Below, one piece after another: positions 45,781-54,776 of a stretch of 64,000 nt of DNA (position 1 is the first letter of the stretch; every line of letters starts with the position of its first letter). The position numbers and the translations under genes were made by a program. This DNA comes from Collinsella aerofaciens (GTDB taxonomy: Bacteria > Actinomycetota > Coriobacteriia > Coriobacteriales > Coriobacteriaceae): assembly GCF_001404695.1 (NCBI RefSeq), contig NZ_CZAQ01000009.1, positions 1 to 64,000 of the forward strand, written 5' to 3'. The notes beneath the pieces are model-generated. The model saw only the letters and a program-made list of their open reading frames with translations. It did no database searches and was not told the origin of the DNA.

Positions 45781-46780
45781 GGATGCTCACCCCCTGCTCA
45801 CCCAAATGATGACGGATATCGTCAATATTACCCTCGACGGTCGCGATAAGCTCGTCCAGCGAATCGAACACGCGCGACGGGCGCAGCCAACGTGTAAACG
45901 CCAGCGAAACCGAGGCGCCGTACAGGTCGCCTGCATACCCGATCAAGTTGGCCTCGAGATGAGCCGAGGCGGCATCGTCGGCATACGTCGGCGGCAGGCC
46001 CACGTTGACGGCGGCAGGCCATACGGTATCGTCGACCAGCACCAAGCCCTCGTAGACGCCATCGGCAGGCACCTGAATGCCCTCGGGCACCTGAATATTT
46101 GCCGTGGGAAAACCCATGTCGGAGCCCTGGTGACGACCGCCGGCAACAATACCTCGCAGCATATACGGGCGGCCGAGCAGCTCGGCGGCAAGCTCAACAT
46201 GACCCCGGCGCAGCTCCTGGCGAATACGGGTGGCGCAGATCGTCTGCCCATCGACGCACAGCAGCTCGTGGCCATAGACGTCAACGCCGCGCTCGGCTCC
46301 CCATGCCTGCATCTCGGCAACGCCCGAGGCACCGCCGCGGCCCAACCTAAAGTCGCTACCCACGCGAATCGAGCGGATATCGACGACGCGCGACAGCAGC
46401 TTAAGAAAGCCTACGTGGTCGAGTGCCGCCACCGCGGGCGTAAAGGGAACGGCCACGACCGCATCGACCCCGGTGAGAGCCAGGGCATGCAGACGGTCAG
46501 CCGTCGTCATCAATTTTTGCGCGGGCGTAGGGCTCACCACCACGTCCGGGTCGGGATCGAAGGTGACCACGACCGCCTTGCAGCCATGGTCACGCGCATC
46601 GCGAACGACCGCGTCGATCAATTCGCGATGCCCCCGATGCACGCCGTCGAACACGCCGATGGCGATCGACGCGGCACCCAGGCACGCGCAATCATCAAAT
46701 GCATCGGCGGCGACGATGCGGGCCTCATCCGACTCGCCCGCGAAAAAAATACGCGCGAGCTCGTGGGAGGCCAGCATCAT
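45773..46780 (-). CDS. ribF: Bifunctional riboflavin kinase / FAD synthetase
   Basis: 335 residues. The FAD synthetase domain has IAIGVFDGVHRGHRELI (HxGH-type nucleotidyltransferase motif, about 39-55) and the C-terminal riboflavin kinase domain has GFPTANIQVPEGIQVPADGVYEG. It converts riboflavin to FMN and FAD. Overlaps truB by four bases and dnaG by eight; truB-ribF is a standard pairing. Confidence 0.95.
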   Translation of the reverse strand: MMLASHELARIFFAGESDEARIVAADAFDDCACLGAASIAIGVFDGVHRGHRELIDAVVRDARDHGCKAVVVTFDPDPDVVVSPTPAQKLMTTADRLHALALTGVDAVVAVPFTPAVAALDHVGFLKLLSRVVDIRSIRVGSDFRLGRGGASGVAEMQAWGAERGVDVYGHELLCVDGQTICATRIRQELRRGHVELAAELLGRPYMLRGIVAGGRHQGSDMGFPTANIQVPEGIQVPADGVYEGLVLVDDTVWPAAVNVGLPPTYADDAASAHLEANLIGYAGDLYGASVSLAFTRWLRPSRVFDSLDELIATVEGNIDDIRHHLGEQGVSIRD

Positions 46781-47709
46781 CGAACACCGCCGATCGCCTG
46801 CGGAAAGACATGCTCCATAACAAAGCGGCCGCCCTCGATACGGGCAAGCGCCTTGAGCCCGCCATCGAGCACCAGCGCAAACGGCGCCTTCGACGCATCG
46901 AAGCTCGCAAGCGCGCGCTCAATAGGAATACGACGTCCGCACAGCAGATCGTCGGCAAGATCACCCGGCAAGTCGACGCGCGTGGCGCCCAGTGCCGCAA
47001 TGGGATCCAGGGCAAAGCCGGCAGCGGACTCGGCAGAAAGTTCCTCGACCGCATGACAGGCACCGATGGAAACAACACCGGAGGCCGTACGGCGCAATGC
47101 AGAAATATGCGCCGCGTTGTCGCAGGCACGACCCAGGTCGCGAGCGAGCGCACGGATATAGGTGCCCTTACTCACCGAAAACGCCACGGTCCAAACGCAC
47201 GCTTCGCCCTCGCCGCTCACGGCAATCAGGTTAGCGGAGTACACCTCGACCGGACGCGGGGGCAGCGACACGGCATTGCCCTCGCGCGCAGACTTATAGG
47301 CGCGCACGCCGTTGACCGAAATGGCCGAAAACGCCGGCGGCACCTGCATCTGAGGGCCCAGCATGGCGCACAGGCGCTCGCGGGCATAGGCCGGATCGCG
47401 CAAGTCGGCGGCAATGGGCACTGTGCGGACGGCCTCGCCCTCCGCATCATCGGTATTGGTCTCGACGCCAAACGAAATGTCGGCGACGTAGCTTTTGGTA
47501 TCGAGCGTGAGCATGCCCAGCAGACGCGTTGCCTGGCCTACGCCCACCACCATGACACCCGATGCCATGGGGTCGAGCGTTCCGGCATGACCGACGCGCC
47601 GCTCATGGAGGGCGCGTCGGCATTGCGAAACCACGTCGTGGGACGTGCAGCCCACCGGCTTATCGACGGCGAGCAGCATATTGAGTTGAGAAGGTGTACG
47701 ACGAGCCAT
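46777..47709 (-). CDS. truB: tRNA pseudouridine-55 synthase TruB
   Basis: 310 residues. It begins LLAVDKPVGCTSHDVVSQ and contains RVGHAGTLDPMASGVMVV, with the catalytic aspartate in LDP, and the C-terminal family features. It makes the T-loop pseudouridine in tRNAs. It lies downstream of rbfA and nrnA within the rimP-nusA-infB array. Confidence 0.96.
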   Translation of the reverse strand: MARRTPSQLNMLLAVDKPVGCTSHDVVSQCRRALHERRVGHAGTLDPMASGVMVVGVGQATRLLGMLTLDTKSYVADISFGVETNTDDAEGEAVRTVPIAADLRDPAYARERLCAMLGPQMQVPPAFSAISVNGVRAYKSAREGNAVSLPPRPVEVYSANLIAVSGEGEACVWTVAFSVSKGTYIRALARDLGRACDNAAHISALRRTASGVVSIGACHAVEELSAESAAGFALDPIAALGATRVDLPGDLADDLLCGRRIPIERALASFDASKAPFALVLDGGLKALARIEGGRFVMEHVFPQAIGGVR

Positions 47710-47724
47710 GTACCATCCAAAAAG

Positions 47725-48768
47725 TTAGAGCTCGACGGTCACCGAAGCGGGATCCTCCCCTACCAGCTCGGCCAGCATGGGAAGTGCCGCGGTGAGCGTC
47801 TCGGAAATCGTTCCGGCGTTGGTAAAGCCGGCGGCAGCGTGGTGCCCACCTCCGCCAAAGTTGGCCGCAATCTCGGAAACATCAAGATCGCCCTTGGAGC
47901 GCAGGTTGCCGCGCACCTTAGTATCGCCCTCGATGCCCTTAAGGAACAGGCAGACCTCGACGCCCATCACCGAGCGCACCACATCGACCAGGCCGTCGCA
48001 CTCATCCGAGGTGACGCCGCATTCCTTGAGGTCACTCTCGTACGCGTAGCTATATGCCACGCGCCCGCGCGCGACCGTCTTGATGCGACCCATGACGATG
48101 GACTTGAGGTGCAAGAACTCGACACGCATGCTCTGGTAGACCTCGAGCGCGACGCGCGCCGGATCGGCACCGTGCGCCACCAGACGCGAGGCGGCATGAA
48201 ACGCTGCAGCATCGGCGTTCTGATACTGAAAACGACCGGTGTCGGTGACCAGACCGCACAGCAGGCAGGTGGCGATGCTGTCGCTTGCGGTAATACCGCA
48301 ATCGGCCAAAAAGCGGTCGATGATCATGGCGCAAGCAGCGGCATTGACACACCTAAGGCTGACCTCGGCAAACTCCTCGCGTGCCGGGTGATGGTCAAAG
48401 CACGCCACGTGAGCCGAACGACGCAACACCTCGGCGGAATTATTGAGGCGCTCGACGACCGGCACGTCTACCGAAATGAACAGGTCCGGGTTGCCGGTGT
48501 AGGCAGATGCCGGCACCAGCAGATCGGCGCCCTCCATAAAACGGTAGATGCGCGGAACGGGATCGTCGTCTGCCAGCAGCAGGGCGATGTCCTTGTCGGG
48601 GAACACCTTCATAAGCGAAAGGCCCAGGCCCAACACGGAGCCCAGGGCATCGCCGTCGGGAGAGGTGTGACCCGAGATCGCAATGGAGGACGCACCCTCG
48701 ATGAGCTCGAGGATGCGTCGTTTAATATCTGCAGACTCGCACGAGGCGAGATCGGCGGAATTAGTCAT
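47725..48768 (-). CDS. nrnA: DHH/DHHA1 oligoribonuclease / pAp phosphatase NrnA
   Basis: 347 residues. DHH motifs: ISGHTSPDGDALGSVLGL (about 33-50), an aspartate in SVDVP, ACFDHHPARE, and the DHHA1 substrate domain NFGGGGHHAAAGF near residue 305. It degrades short RNA oligonucleotides (nanoRNA) and pAp. The rbfA-nrnA-truB order matches Gram-positive genomes. It overlaps rbfA by eight bases. Confidence 0.95.
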   Translation of the reverse strand: MTNSADLASCESADIKRRILELIEGASSIAISGHTSPDGDALGSVLGLGLSLMKVFPDKDIALLLADDDPVPRIYRFMEGADLLVPASAYTGNPDLFISVDVPVVERLNNSAEVLRRSAHVACFDHHPAREEFAEVSLRCVNAAACAMIIDRFLADCGITASDSIATCLLCGLVTDTGRFQYQNADAAAFHAASRLVAHGADPARVALEVYQSMRVEFLHLKSIVMGRIKTVARGRVAYSYAYESDLKECGVTSDECDGLVDVVRSVMGVEVCLFLKGIEGDTKVRGNLRSKGDLDVSEIAANFGGGGHHAAAGFTNAGTISETLTAALPMLAELVGEDPASVTVEL

Positions 48769-49171
48769 CTAAAGCTGCCTCCTGGGCGGCATCCGCTATG
48801 GGGTAGCCGTCCTCGTCCTTTTCGATCGCAAGCGTGGCCGGAACGTTTTCCAGCGCACGCGTGATGCGCTCGGCCTCATCGGTCGAGCGATCGATGCGAA
48901 AATCGAGCTCGGGCGTGACGCGCCAATCGAGCGAGCGAGCCAACAGGCTGCGAATACGGCCCTTGGCGCTGGCAAGCGCCTCCATGACCTCATCGTAGCG
49001 GCTCGCATCGCACGACACGTACACGCGTGCGAACGAACGGTCCACCGCGACCTCGACCGCAGTCAGGGTGACCAGGTCGAGACGCGGATCGGAAACCTCA
49101 AAGAGCAGGATATAACCAAGCTTCTCGCGAAGCTGCTCGCCCAAACGGCGGGTTGCCTGCGTTTGCTTCAT
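48761..49171 (-). CDS. rbfA: Ribosome-binding factor A
   Basis: 136 residues with the family start QTRRLGEQLREKLGYILLFEV and the conserved VYVS strand followed by the GRIRSLLARSL helix with RVTPELDFRID. RbfA helps mature the 30S subunit and works with the rimP and infB products encoded in the same array. The C-terminal 20 residues are acidic. Confidence 0.94.
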   Translation of the reverse strand: MKQTQATRRLGEQLREKLGYILLFEVSDPRLDLVTLTAVEVAVDRSFARVYVSCDASRYDEVMEALASAKGRIRSLLARSLDWRVTPELDFRIDRSTDEAERITRALENVPATLAIEKDEDGYPIADAAQEAALDD

Positions 49172-49182
49172 AGCGCTACCCC

Positions 49183-51897
49183 CTACTCGGTACGGGCAAC
49201 CTGGTCGATGCGGTAACCCTCGATCTGATCGCCGGGCTTGATGTCCTGGAAGTTCTCCAGGCCAATGCCGCCCTCGGAACCGCTCTTGAGGCTCTTGGCC
49301 TCGTCCTTGTAGTGGCGCATCGAGGCAATCTTGCCGTTGAAGACCACAATGCCGTCACGCACCAGGCGCACGGAATCGGTCGCGGCGATCTCGCCCTCCT
49401 CGACGCGGACACCGGCGGCGATGCCGACTTTGGGCACCTTGAAGGTGTCCAGGACGGTCGCGGTACCCGTGGAGACCTCGACCTCGGTGGGCTTGAGCAT
49501 GCCGATGCGGGCAGCGTCGAGCTCCTCGAGGCACTTATAGATAACGTCGTAGCAACGAATCTCGACGCCCTCGCGCTCGGCTGCGGAGCGGGCCTTGCCG
49601 TCGGGACGCACGCCAAAGCCGATGATGATGGCGTTGGAGGCGTCGGCCAGGACGACGTCGGTCTCGTTGATGGCACCGACGGCGGAGTGGATCGTGTTGA
49701 TGCGGACCTCGGACTGATCCATCTTGTCGAGCGAGTCCTGAAGGGCCTCGATGGAACCCTGGACGTCGGCCTTGATGATCAGGTTGAGCTCCTTGACCTC
49801 GGCATCGGCGATGGTCTCGAAGAGGTTCTCGAGCGTGACGTGCTTCACGCGGCTCTGCTCCTCGATACGGGCCTTGAGCGAACGCTCATCCGCCAGGGCG
49901 CGAGCCTCGCGCTCATCCTCGAACACGCGGAACTCGTCACCGGCGTTGGGCACGGACTGCAGACCCAGGATCTCGACGGCGTCGGAGGGGCCGGCCTCGG
50001 TGACGGCATTGCCCTTGGGGTCGAGCATGGCGCGGACGCGGCCGTAGGTAAGGCCGGCGACCAGCGTATCGCCCACGTGCAGGGTACCGCGTGTCACGAG
50101 AACCGTGGCAACCGAACCGCGGCCCTTGTCGAGCTTAGCCTCGAGGACGTTACCGGAGGCAAAGGTGTCGGGGTTGGCCTTGAGCTCGAGCACGTCGGCC
50201 TGGAGCAGCACGGTCTCGAGCAGGTCGTCGATACCGATCTTCTGCTTGGCCGAGATGTTGACGAACATGTTCTGTCCGCCCCACTCCTCGGGGATGATGC
50301 CGTACTCGGTGAGCTCCTGGCGCACGCGGTCGGGGTTGGCGCCCGGCTTATCAATCTTGTTGACGGCGACGACGATGGGTACGCCGGCGGCCTTGGCGTG
50401 GTTGATCGACTCGATGGTCTGAGGCATGACGCCGTCGTCGGCAGCCACGATTAGGATGACGATGTCGGTCACCTTGGCGCCGCGGGCACGCATAGCCGTA
50501 AAGGTGGCGTGGCCCGGGGTATCGATGAAGGTGATCTTGCGGTCGTTGATCATGACCTGCGAAGCGCCGATGGCCTGAGTGATGCCGCCCGCCTCGCCGG
50601 CAGCGACACCGGTGTGGCGGATGGCGTCGAGCAGGCTCGTCTTGCCGTGGTCGACGTGGCCCATGACGGTGACGACCGGGGCGCGCGGCTTAAGGTCGGC
50701 GGGATCGTCATAGAACGAGAAGGTGTTCTCCTCCTCGGGGGTGATGATCTTGATCTGGCGACCCAGGTCGTCGGCAACGAGCTCGACGAGGTCGTCGGAC
50801 ATGGACTGCGTCATGGTAAGCGGCGTGCCCAGCAGGAACAGGCGCTTGATGATGTCGTTGGCCGGAACGTCGAGCGCCTCGGCGAGCTCCTGGACGGTAA
50901 CGCCCTGGGAGACCTTGATGGCGTCGAGCTCCTCGGGGTTCACGCCCTGGGCCAGCGCCTCCTCAATCTTGCGCTCCTCCTGAGCCTTTGCGGCCTCGCG
51001 CTCGCGCTTCTCTTTGCGCTTTTTGCGGCGACCAGTGGACTCGCGAGAGGCCTCCTCGACGGCGGCACGAGCCTCCTCGAGCACCTTCTCGCGACTGTAC
51101 TCCTCGGCCTCACGAGCCATGCGGCTGTAGTGGTCCTCATCGTTGCCGTGACCGCCCTTGCGCTTCTTACCCTTGCCCTGCTTATCGGGGTTGGGGAAGT
51201 CCATACCGGCAGCGACGTTGTTGCTGGCGTTGGTGCGATGGCTGTGCGGACGGCTCTCGGAGGCGTTACGCTCGGAGTTGCTGTCGGAGGCGTTGCGATC
51301 GTTACGACGGCCACCGCGACGGTCGTTGTTGCCGCCACGACGGTTGCCGCGCTCGGAGGCGCGCTCGGCCTTGGCCTTCTCCTCGGCGTCCTTCTTCTCC
51401 TTGAGCACGGTCTCCTGTGCGGCGATCTGGTCGAGCAGCGAACGGAAGCGCGAACCGGAGTCGGAAGCGGGGACGGCGCGGCGCTGGGCCTCGCGGGCAG
51501 CCTCCTCCTTCTCGCGGGCAAGGCGCTCCTGCTCGGCCTTCTTCTTGGCCTCGGCCTCGGCGCGGGCGGCCTCCTCGGCAGCCTGGGCGGCGGCGAACTG
51601 GCGGCGCTCCTCCTCGCGTGCCTTCTCGGCGGCGATGCGCTCACGCTCGGCCTCGGCAGCGCGCGCTGCCTCCTCGGCGGCGGCTGCCTCCTCCTCGGCC
51701 TGCTTGGCGGCCTCGACTTCCTTGGCGCGAGCCTCGATTACCGAGGCGAGCTGCTTGCGGACCATGGCGACATAAGCGTCCTCCAGAGCGGAGGAAGCGG
51801 ACTTAGCGGGAATCTTCATTTCGGTGAGATGACCCATCAGTTCCTTGGAGGTCATGCCGAACTCTTTGGCCAGGGTGGACACACGGACTTTTGCCAT
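49183..51897 (-). CDS. infB: Translation initiation factor IF-2
   Basis: 904 residues. A short N-terminal domain [21 protein letters not shown] (4-24) is followed by a long low-complexity stretch: Ala/Glu/Arg-rich coiled coil (about 55-180), then an Asn/Arg/Gly/Ser stretch (about 185-235), and further charged helices. The GTPase has [12 protein letters not shown] near residue 412 and [18 protein letters not shown] G4. Domains II-IV end the protein. IF-2 positions initiator tRNA. Confidence 0.97.
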   Translation of the reverse strand: MAKVRVSTLAKEFGMTSKELMGHLTEMKIPAKSASSALEDAYVAMVRKQLASVIEARAKEVEAAKQAEEEAAAAEEAARAAEAERERIAAEKAREEERRQFAAAQAAEEAARAEAEAKKKAEQERLAREKEEAAREAQRRAVPASDSGSRFRSLLDQIAAQETVLKEKKDAEEKAKAERASERGNRRGGNNDRRGGRRNDRNASDSNSERNASESRPHSHRTNASNNVAAGMDFPNPDKQGKGKKRKGGHGNDEDHYSRMAREAEEYSREKVLEEARAAVEEASRESTGRRKKRKEKREREAAKAQEERKIEEALAQGVNPEELDAIKVSQGVTVQELAEALDVPANDIIKRLFLLGTPLTMTQSMSDDLVELVADDLGRQIKIITPEEENTFSFYDDPADLKPRAPVVTVMGHVDHGKTSLLDAIRHTGVAAGEAGGITQAIGASQVMINDRKITFIDTPGHATFTAMRARGAKVTDIVILIVAADDGVMPQTIESINHAKAAGVPIVVAVNKIDKPGANPDRVRQELTEYGIIPEEWGGQNMFVNISAKQKIGIDDLLETVLLQADVLELKANPDTFASGNVLEAKLDKGRGSVATVLVTRGTLHVGDTLVAGLTYGRVRAMLDPKGNAVTEAGPSDAVEILGLQSVPNAGDEFRVFEDEREARALADERSLKARIEEQSRVKHVTLENLFETIADAEVKELNLIIKADVQGSIEALQDSLDKMDQSEVRINTIHSAVGAINETDVVLADASNAIIIGFGVRPDGKARSAAEREGVEIRCYDVIYKCLEELDAARIGMLKPTEVEVSTGTATVLDTFKVPKVGIAAGVRVEEGEIAATDSVRLVRDGIVVFNGKIASMRHYKDEAKSLKSGSEGGIGLENFQDIKPGDQIEGYRIDQVARTE

Positions 51898-51988
51898 ATG
51901 ACTTCACCTACCCTTTCTGGCACCTTGGGTGCCTAGAGACTGAACGAGCGTGGGAGATGCGCCGGGACCCGCCCGGCGCGACCGCGCG

Positions 51989-53233
51989 CTAGATCAGGTC
52001 CTCCGCATCATCGAAGGCGTCGGTGTCGTGGACACCGCAGAAACGGGAGCCGGGGCGGGCCTGGTTGCGGCACTGAATGCCGTCCTCGGACACGTACTCG
52101 CAGCGACGGACGTCGTCGTCCTCGTCACCGATCAGGTCGGCGGCGGGCTCCTCGTGAACGGGGACGTTCTTGAGGATGTCGGCGGCAAGGGTCTCGGACT
52201 TGATGTCGATGTGCCAGCCGGTCAGGCGAGCGGCGAGGCGGGCGTTCTGGCCCTCCTTGCCGATTGCGAGCGAAAGCTGGTCGTCGGGCACGATGACGCC
52301 GGCGTAGGCCTTCTCCTCGTCGATGAGGACGCGGGTGACCTTGGCGGGCGACAGGGCGTTGGCGACGTAGACGGCCGGATCGGCATCCCACAGGATGACG
52401 TCGACGCGCTCGCCGCGGAGCTCGCCCACGACGGCGCGAACGCGGCTGCCCTTGGGGCCGACGCAGGCGCCCACGGGATCCAGGCGGTCGTCGAGCGAGT
52501 GGACGGCGACCTTGGAGCGCTGGCCGGGCTCGCGGGCAATCGACTTAATCTGGACGGTGCCCTCATAGATCTCGGGCACCTCCTGCTCAAACAGACGACG
52601 CATGAGCTCGGGGTGGGTGCGGGAGATGACGATCGGCGGACGGCTGTGCTCGCCGCGAACCGGCTGCAGGTTGGAGTTGGGATCGCGGACGTCGATGATC
52701 ACGGCCTTGATGTGCTGGTTGTGCAGATAGCGCTCGCCCATCGGACGCTCGTTGCGCTCGTTCTCGTAACGGCGCTGGTCAAAATGCGGCAGCTCGGCCT
52801 CGACGCCATCGCGGATCTTTACGATCGTGAAGTCGGGCGTGGACTGCAGCACGGTACCGCTGATGAGGTCACCGATACGACCGGAGAACTCCTCGTAGAT
52901 CTGCTCGCGGGCGGAGTTACGCACGATGGCGTTGATCTCGGCCTTGGCGTGCTGAGCGGCGATGCGGCTCGTGTTCTTGGGGGTGACGTCGATCTCCTCG
53001 AACTCGGTGAAGTTGCCCTCCTCGTCCATGGAATCGTCGATCGGCTCCAGACGGTAAACGTAGATCTTGCCGGTGGTGCGGTCGATGGTCACCTTGGCGC
53101 CCCACTCAAGATGCAAGATCTCGGCATAGCTCTTGGCGAGCGACTGCTCCAGGCGGTCGATCAGGTAGAGCTGGTCGATGTGCCTCTCCTGGCAAAGCTC
53201 CATCAGGGCGGACATCATGTCGGATGCTGCCAT
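51989..53233 (-). CDS. nusA: Transcription termination/antitermination protein NusA with C-terminal zinc-finger-like tail
   Basis: 414 residues. The N-terminal RNAP-binding domain (1-130) is followed by S1 (about 135-200) and two KH domains (about 230-340, with [21 protein letters not shown] and [18 protein letters not shown]). The tail contains C378, C388, C399 and H402 in [19 protein letters not shown]..., a CCCH pattern resembling small zinc-binding repeats, instead of the acidic repeats of enterobacterial NusA. No ylxR gene follows, though it normally sits between nusA and infB; the 91-base gap before infB is non-coding. The start is [17 protein letters not shown] is possible. Confidence 0.94.
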   Translation of the reverse strand: MAASDMMSALMELCQERHIDQLYLIDRLEQSLAKSYAEILHLEWGAKVTIDRTTGKIYVYRLEPIDDSMDEEGNFTEFEEIDVTPKNTSRIAAQHAKAEINAIVRNSAREQIYEEFSGRIGDLISGTVLQSTPDFTIVKIRDGVEAELPHFDQRRYENERNERPMGERYLHNQHIKAVIIDVRDPNSNLQPVRGEHSRPPIVISRTHPELMRRLFEQEVPEIYEGTVQIKSIAREPGQRSKVAVHSLDDRLDPVGACVGPKGSRVRAVVGELRGERVDVILWDADPAVYVANALSPAKVTRVLIDEEKAYAGVIVPDDQLSLAIGKEGQNARLAARLTGWHIDIKSETLAADILKNVPVHEEPAADLIGDEDDDVRRCEYVSEDGIQCRNQARPGSRFCGVHDTDAFDDAEDLI

Positions 53234-53234
53234 G

Positions 53235-53729
53235 TTAGTTTCCTTCCTTCGCGGGCTTGAAGTCGTAGGTGGGCTTCAACTTGCACTTTTTAACATCAGA
53301 GAAATCGAGGGTGACGGACTCGCCGTCCTCGAGCTCGAGGGTCACGTTCGTCTCGGTCGCGGCGACAATCTTGCCGGAGTACTTGCGACGGCCCTCGGTG
53401 GCGGTGGAGGTGAGCTCGCAGTCCTCGCCCACAAAGCGGGCAAAGTCGCGCGGACGGCGCAGCGGGCGCGCCATACCCGGGCTCGACACCTCGAGCGTGT
53501 AGCTCGAAGAAATGGGGTCGAGCTCCTCGATGACGTCGCCGACCCACTTGGTATTGGCCGTGACGTCGTTGAGCGACAAGCTCTGACCCTCGGCACCCTC
53601 GATACGCACACGCACGCAGGGGGCCTTGGTGGCGCCCACGAGCTCAACGTCGACGATGTCGACATCGTGCTGGGGAGCGACGGCCTCGAGCGCGTCGATG
53701 ATCGCCTGCTCGGTCTTGGTCTTGACCAT
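53235..53729 (-). CDS. rimP: Ribosome maturation factor RimP
   Basis: 164 residues from the ATG at 53729 (GGAGG seven bases upstream). The N-terminal domain has VELVGATKAPCVRVRIEG and YTLEVSSPGMARPLRRPRDFARFVGE, the RimP/YhbC signature, then an SH3-like C-terminal domain. It assists 30S maturation. It is the first gene of the nusA-infB array, and its one-base gap to nusA suggests coupling. A much longer frame upstream covers the leader terminator and promoter and is not coding. Confidence 0.95.
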   Translation of the reverse strand: MVKTKTEQAIIDALEAVAPQHDVDIVDVELVGATKAPCVRVRIEGAEGQSLSLNDVTANTKWVGDVIEELDPISSSYTLEVSSPGMARPLRRPRDFARFVGEDCELTSTATEGRRKYSGKIVAATETNVTLELEDGESVTLDFSDVKKCKLKPTYDFKPAKEGN

Positions 53730-53749
53730 TGCGGCACCTCCGTCCATAC

Positions 53750-53782
53750 AAAAAAGAAGCGGGGCCGAAACCCCACTTCTTT
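53750..53782 (-). terminator. Attenuator-like terminator in the rimP leader
   Basis: On the minus strand AAAGAAG-T-GGGG, loop TTTCGG, CCCC-G-CTTCTTT, then six T residues. The T-run ends about 20 bases before the rimP start, leaving no room for a promoter after it, and a good promoter lies upstream at 53808-53836. The transcript must therefore pass this terminator. Confidence 0.78.
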
Positions 53783-53807
53783 CAATTACAACTTCATTTG
53801 CAAGCAA

Positions 53808-53836
53808 ACTATACCAATACCTGCGAAAACGTGCAA
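53808..53836 (-). promoter_or_regulatory. Promoter of the rimP-nusA-infB array
   Basis: On the minus strand TTGCAC (53836-53831), 17 bases, TATAGT (53813-53808), placing the start near 53801, with a leader of about 70 bases containing the terminator at 53750-53782. The rest of 53837-54099 holds a small perfect hairpin (ATGGCCC/GGGCCAT, 53927-53945) and no gene. Confidence 0.7.
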
Positions 53837-54099
53837 GCGTCAAAGAAATTCGCAGGTCAGCGCGCCCACAGCTTCTCCACAAGAATAGGACAATTAGGCG
53901 ATGACTCCTGCGCGGCGCCCACCCAAATGGCCCAAAACGGGCCATGCGTCCCAGCGCGCCGGCCAAATCGGGCCCTATGGGCATTCCATCCCTGGTCGCG
54001 CATCGGCCAGACTGGAGCTGAAAGGCATTCTGTAGCAAGAAAGCCTGCCGCACGCATTGACCGCACAACCTTCCAGAATCTCTACGGCAAGGAGGATCC

Positions 54100-54672
54100 A
54101 TGAAACGCCTAGGCACCCTCTGCGCGACCGCGCTCGCCATTGCGGCCTGCTCGTTCGCTCTGGCGGGCTGCAGCAACGTCGATGGTAAAACCGGGCCATG
54201 CGAGCCGGATCTCGGCAGCACCAAAGCCATCGAGAAAACGACGCCATCGGAGCGCTTCGACAAAATAGACGAAGATAGAGTCGACCCCCAGGGCTTAGGT
54301 CCAGACCCTCAAGAACAGTTCCCCATCGACCTTGAGGCAGACGAGAACGTCCATGTTACCTGCGTGGGCAAGGACACGGATGGCTACGGCGACGCCGTAT
54401 TGGTCTTTGCGGTGACAAACAACACCGATGTCGACATGATGCTTGGCGATGTTGATGCTTATGCCTACGTCAACGGTGTCGTCCGCGACGTGCGCATGCG
54501 CCAGCCCGTCGCCGCAGGCGAAGAAGCGACCGCGATGCTCACCTTTGCAGGCACCTTCGACGATCCGGACTTTGACGTGAACAACGACCTCAACGACATC
54601 TACCTCAACATCTGGATGTTCGAGGAGCAGACGGGCAACGTCTACTTTAGGGACCTGGTGCACATTCCGTAG
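54100..54672 (+). CDS. Predicted lipoprotein, function unknown
   Basis: 190 residues with a lipoprotein signal peptide: basic start, hydrophobic helix and lipobox LAGC (C24), to be processed by Lgt and LspA (LspA encoded at 11930). The mature part is acidic; the segment from about residue 85 (VHVTCVGKDTDGYGDAVLVFAVTNNTDVDMMLG) reads like a small beta-sandwich of the DUF5067/telomeric-repeat-binding-like extracellular type, a guess. AAGGAGG precedes the ATG. It is a single-gene unit with a terminator behind it. Confidence 0.82.
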   Translation: MKRLGTLCATALAIAACSFALAGCSNVDGKTGPCEPDLGSTKAIEKTTPSERFDKIDEDRVDPQGLGPDPQEQFPIDLEADENVHVTCVGKDTDGYGDAVLVFAVTNNTDVDMMLGDVDAYAYVNGVVRDVRMRQPVAAGEEATAMLTFAGTFDDPDFDVNNDLNDIYLNIWMFEEQTGNVYFRDLVHIP

Positions 54673-54715
54673 AAGGTGGCGCTAGGCATCAGCCAAACAG
54701 GACACACAGCGCAAA

Positions 54716-54751
54716 ACGAGGGACGACCCAACCGGATCGCCCCTCGTCTTT
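54716..54751. terminator. Terminator after the lipoprotein gene / leuS
   Basis: ACGAGGG (54716-54722) pairs with CCCTCGT (54741-54747) followed by CTTTTA; it lies between the convergent lipoprotein and leuS genes and has AAAA on the other side. Confidence 0.7.
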
Positions 54752-54776
54752 TATGCGTCAGTTATGCTCGCAGCGC

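Noticed and set aside
53730-54263. Long N-terminal extension of RimP
   Set aside because: It spans the terminator, the promoter and the start of the lipoprotein gene; the RimP family starts at 53729.
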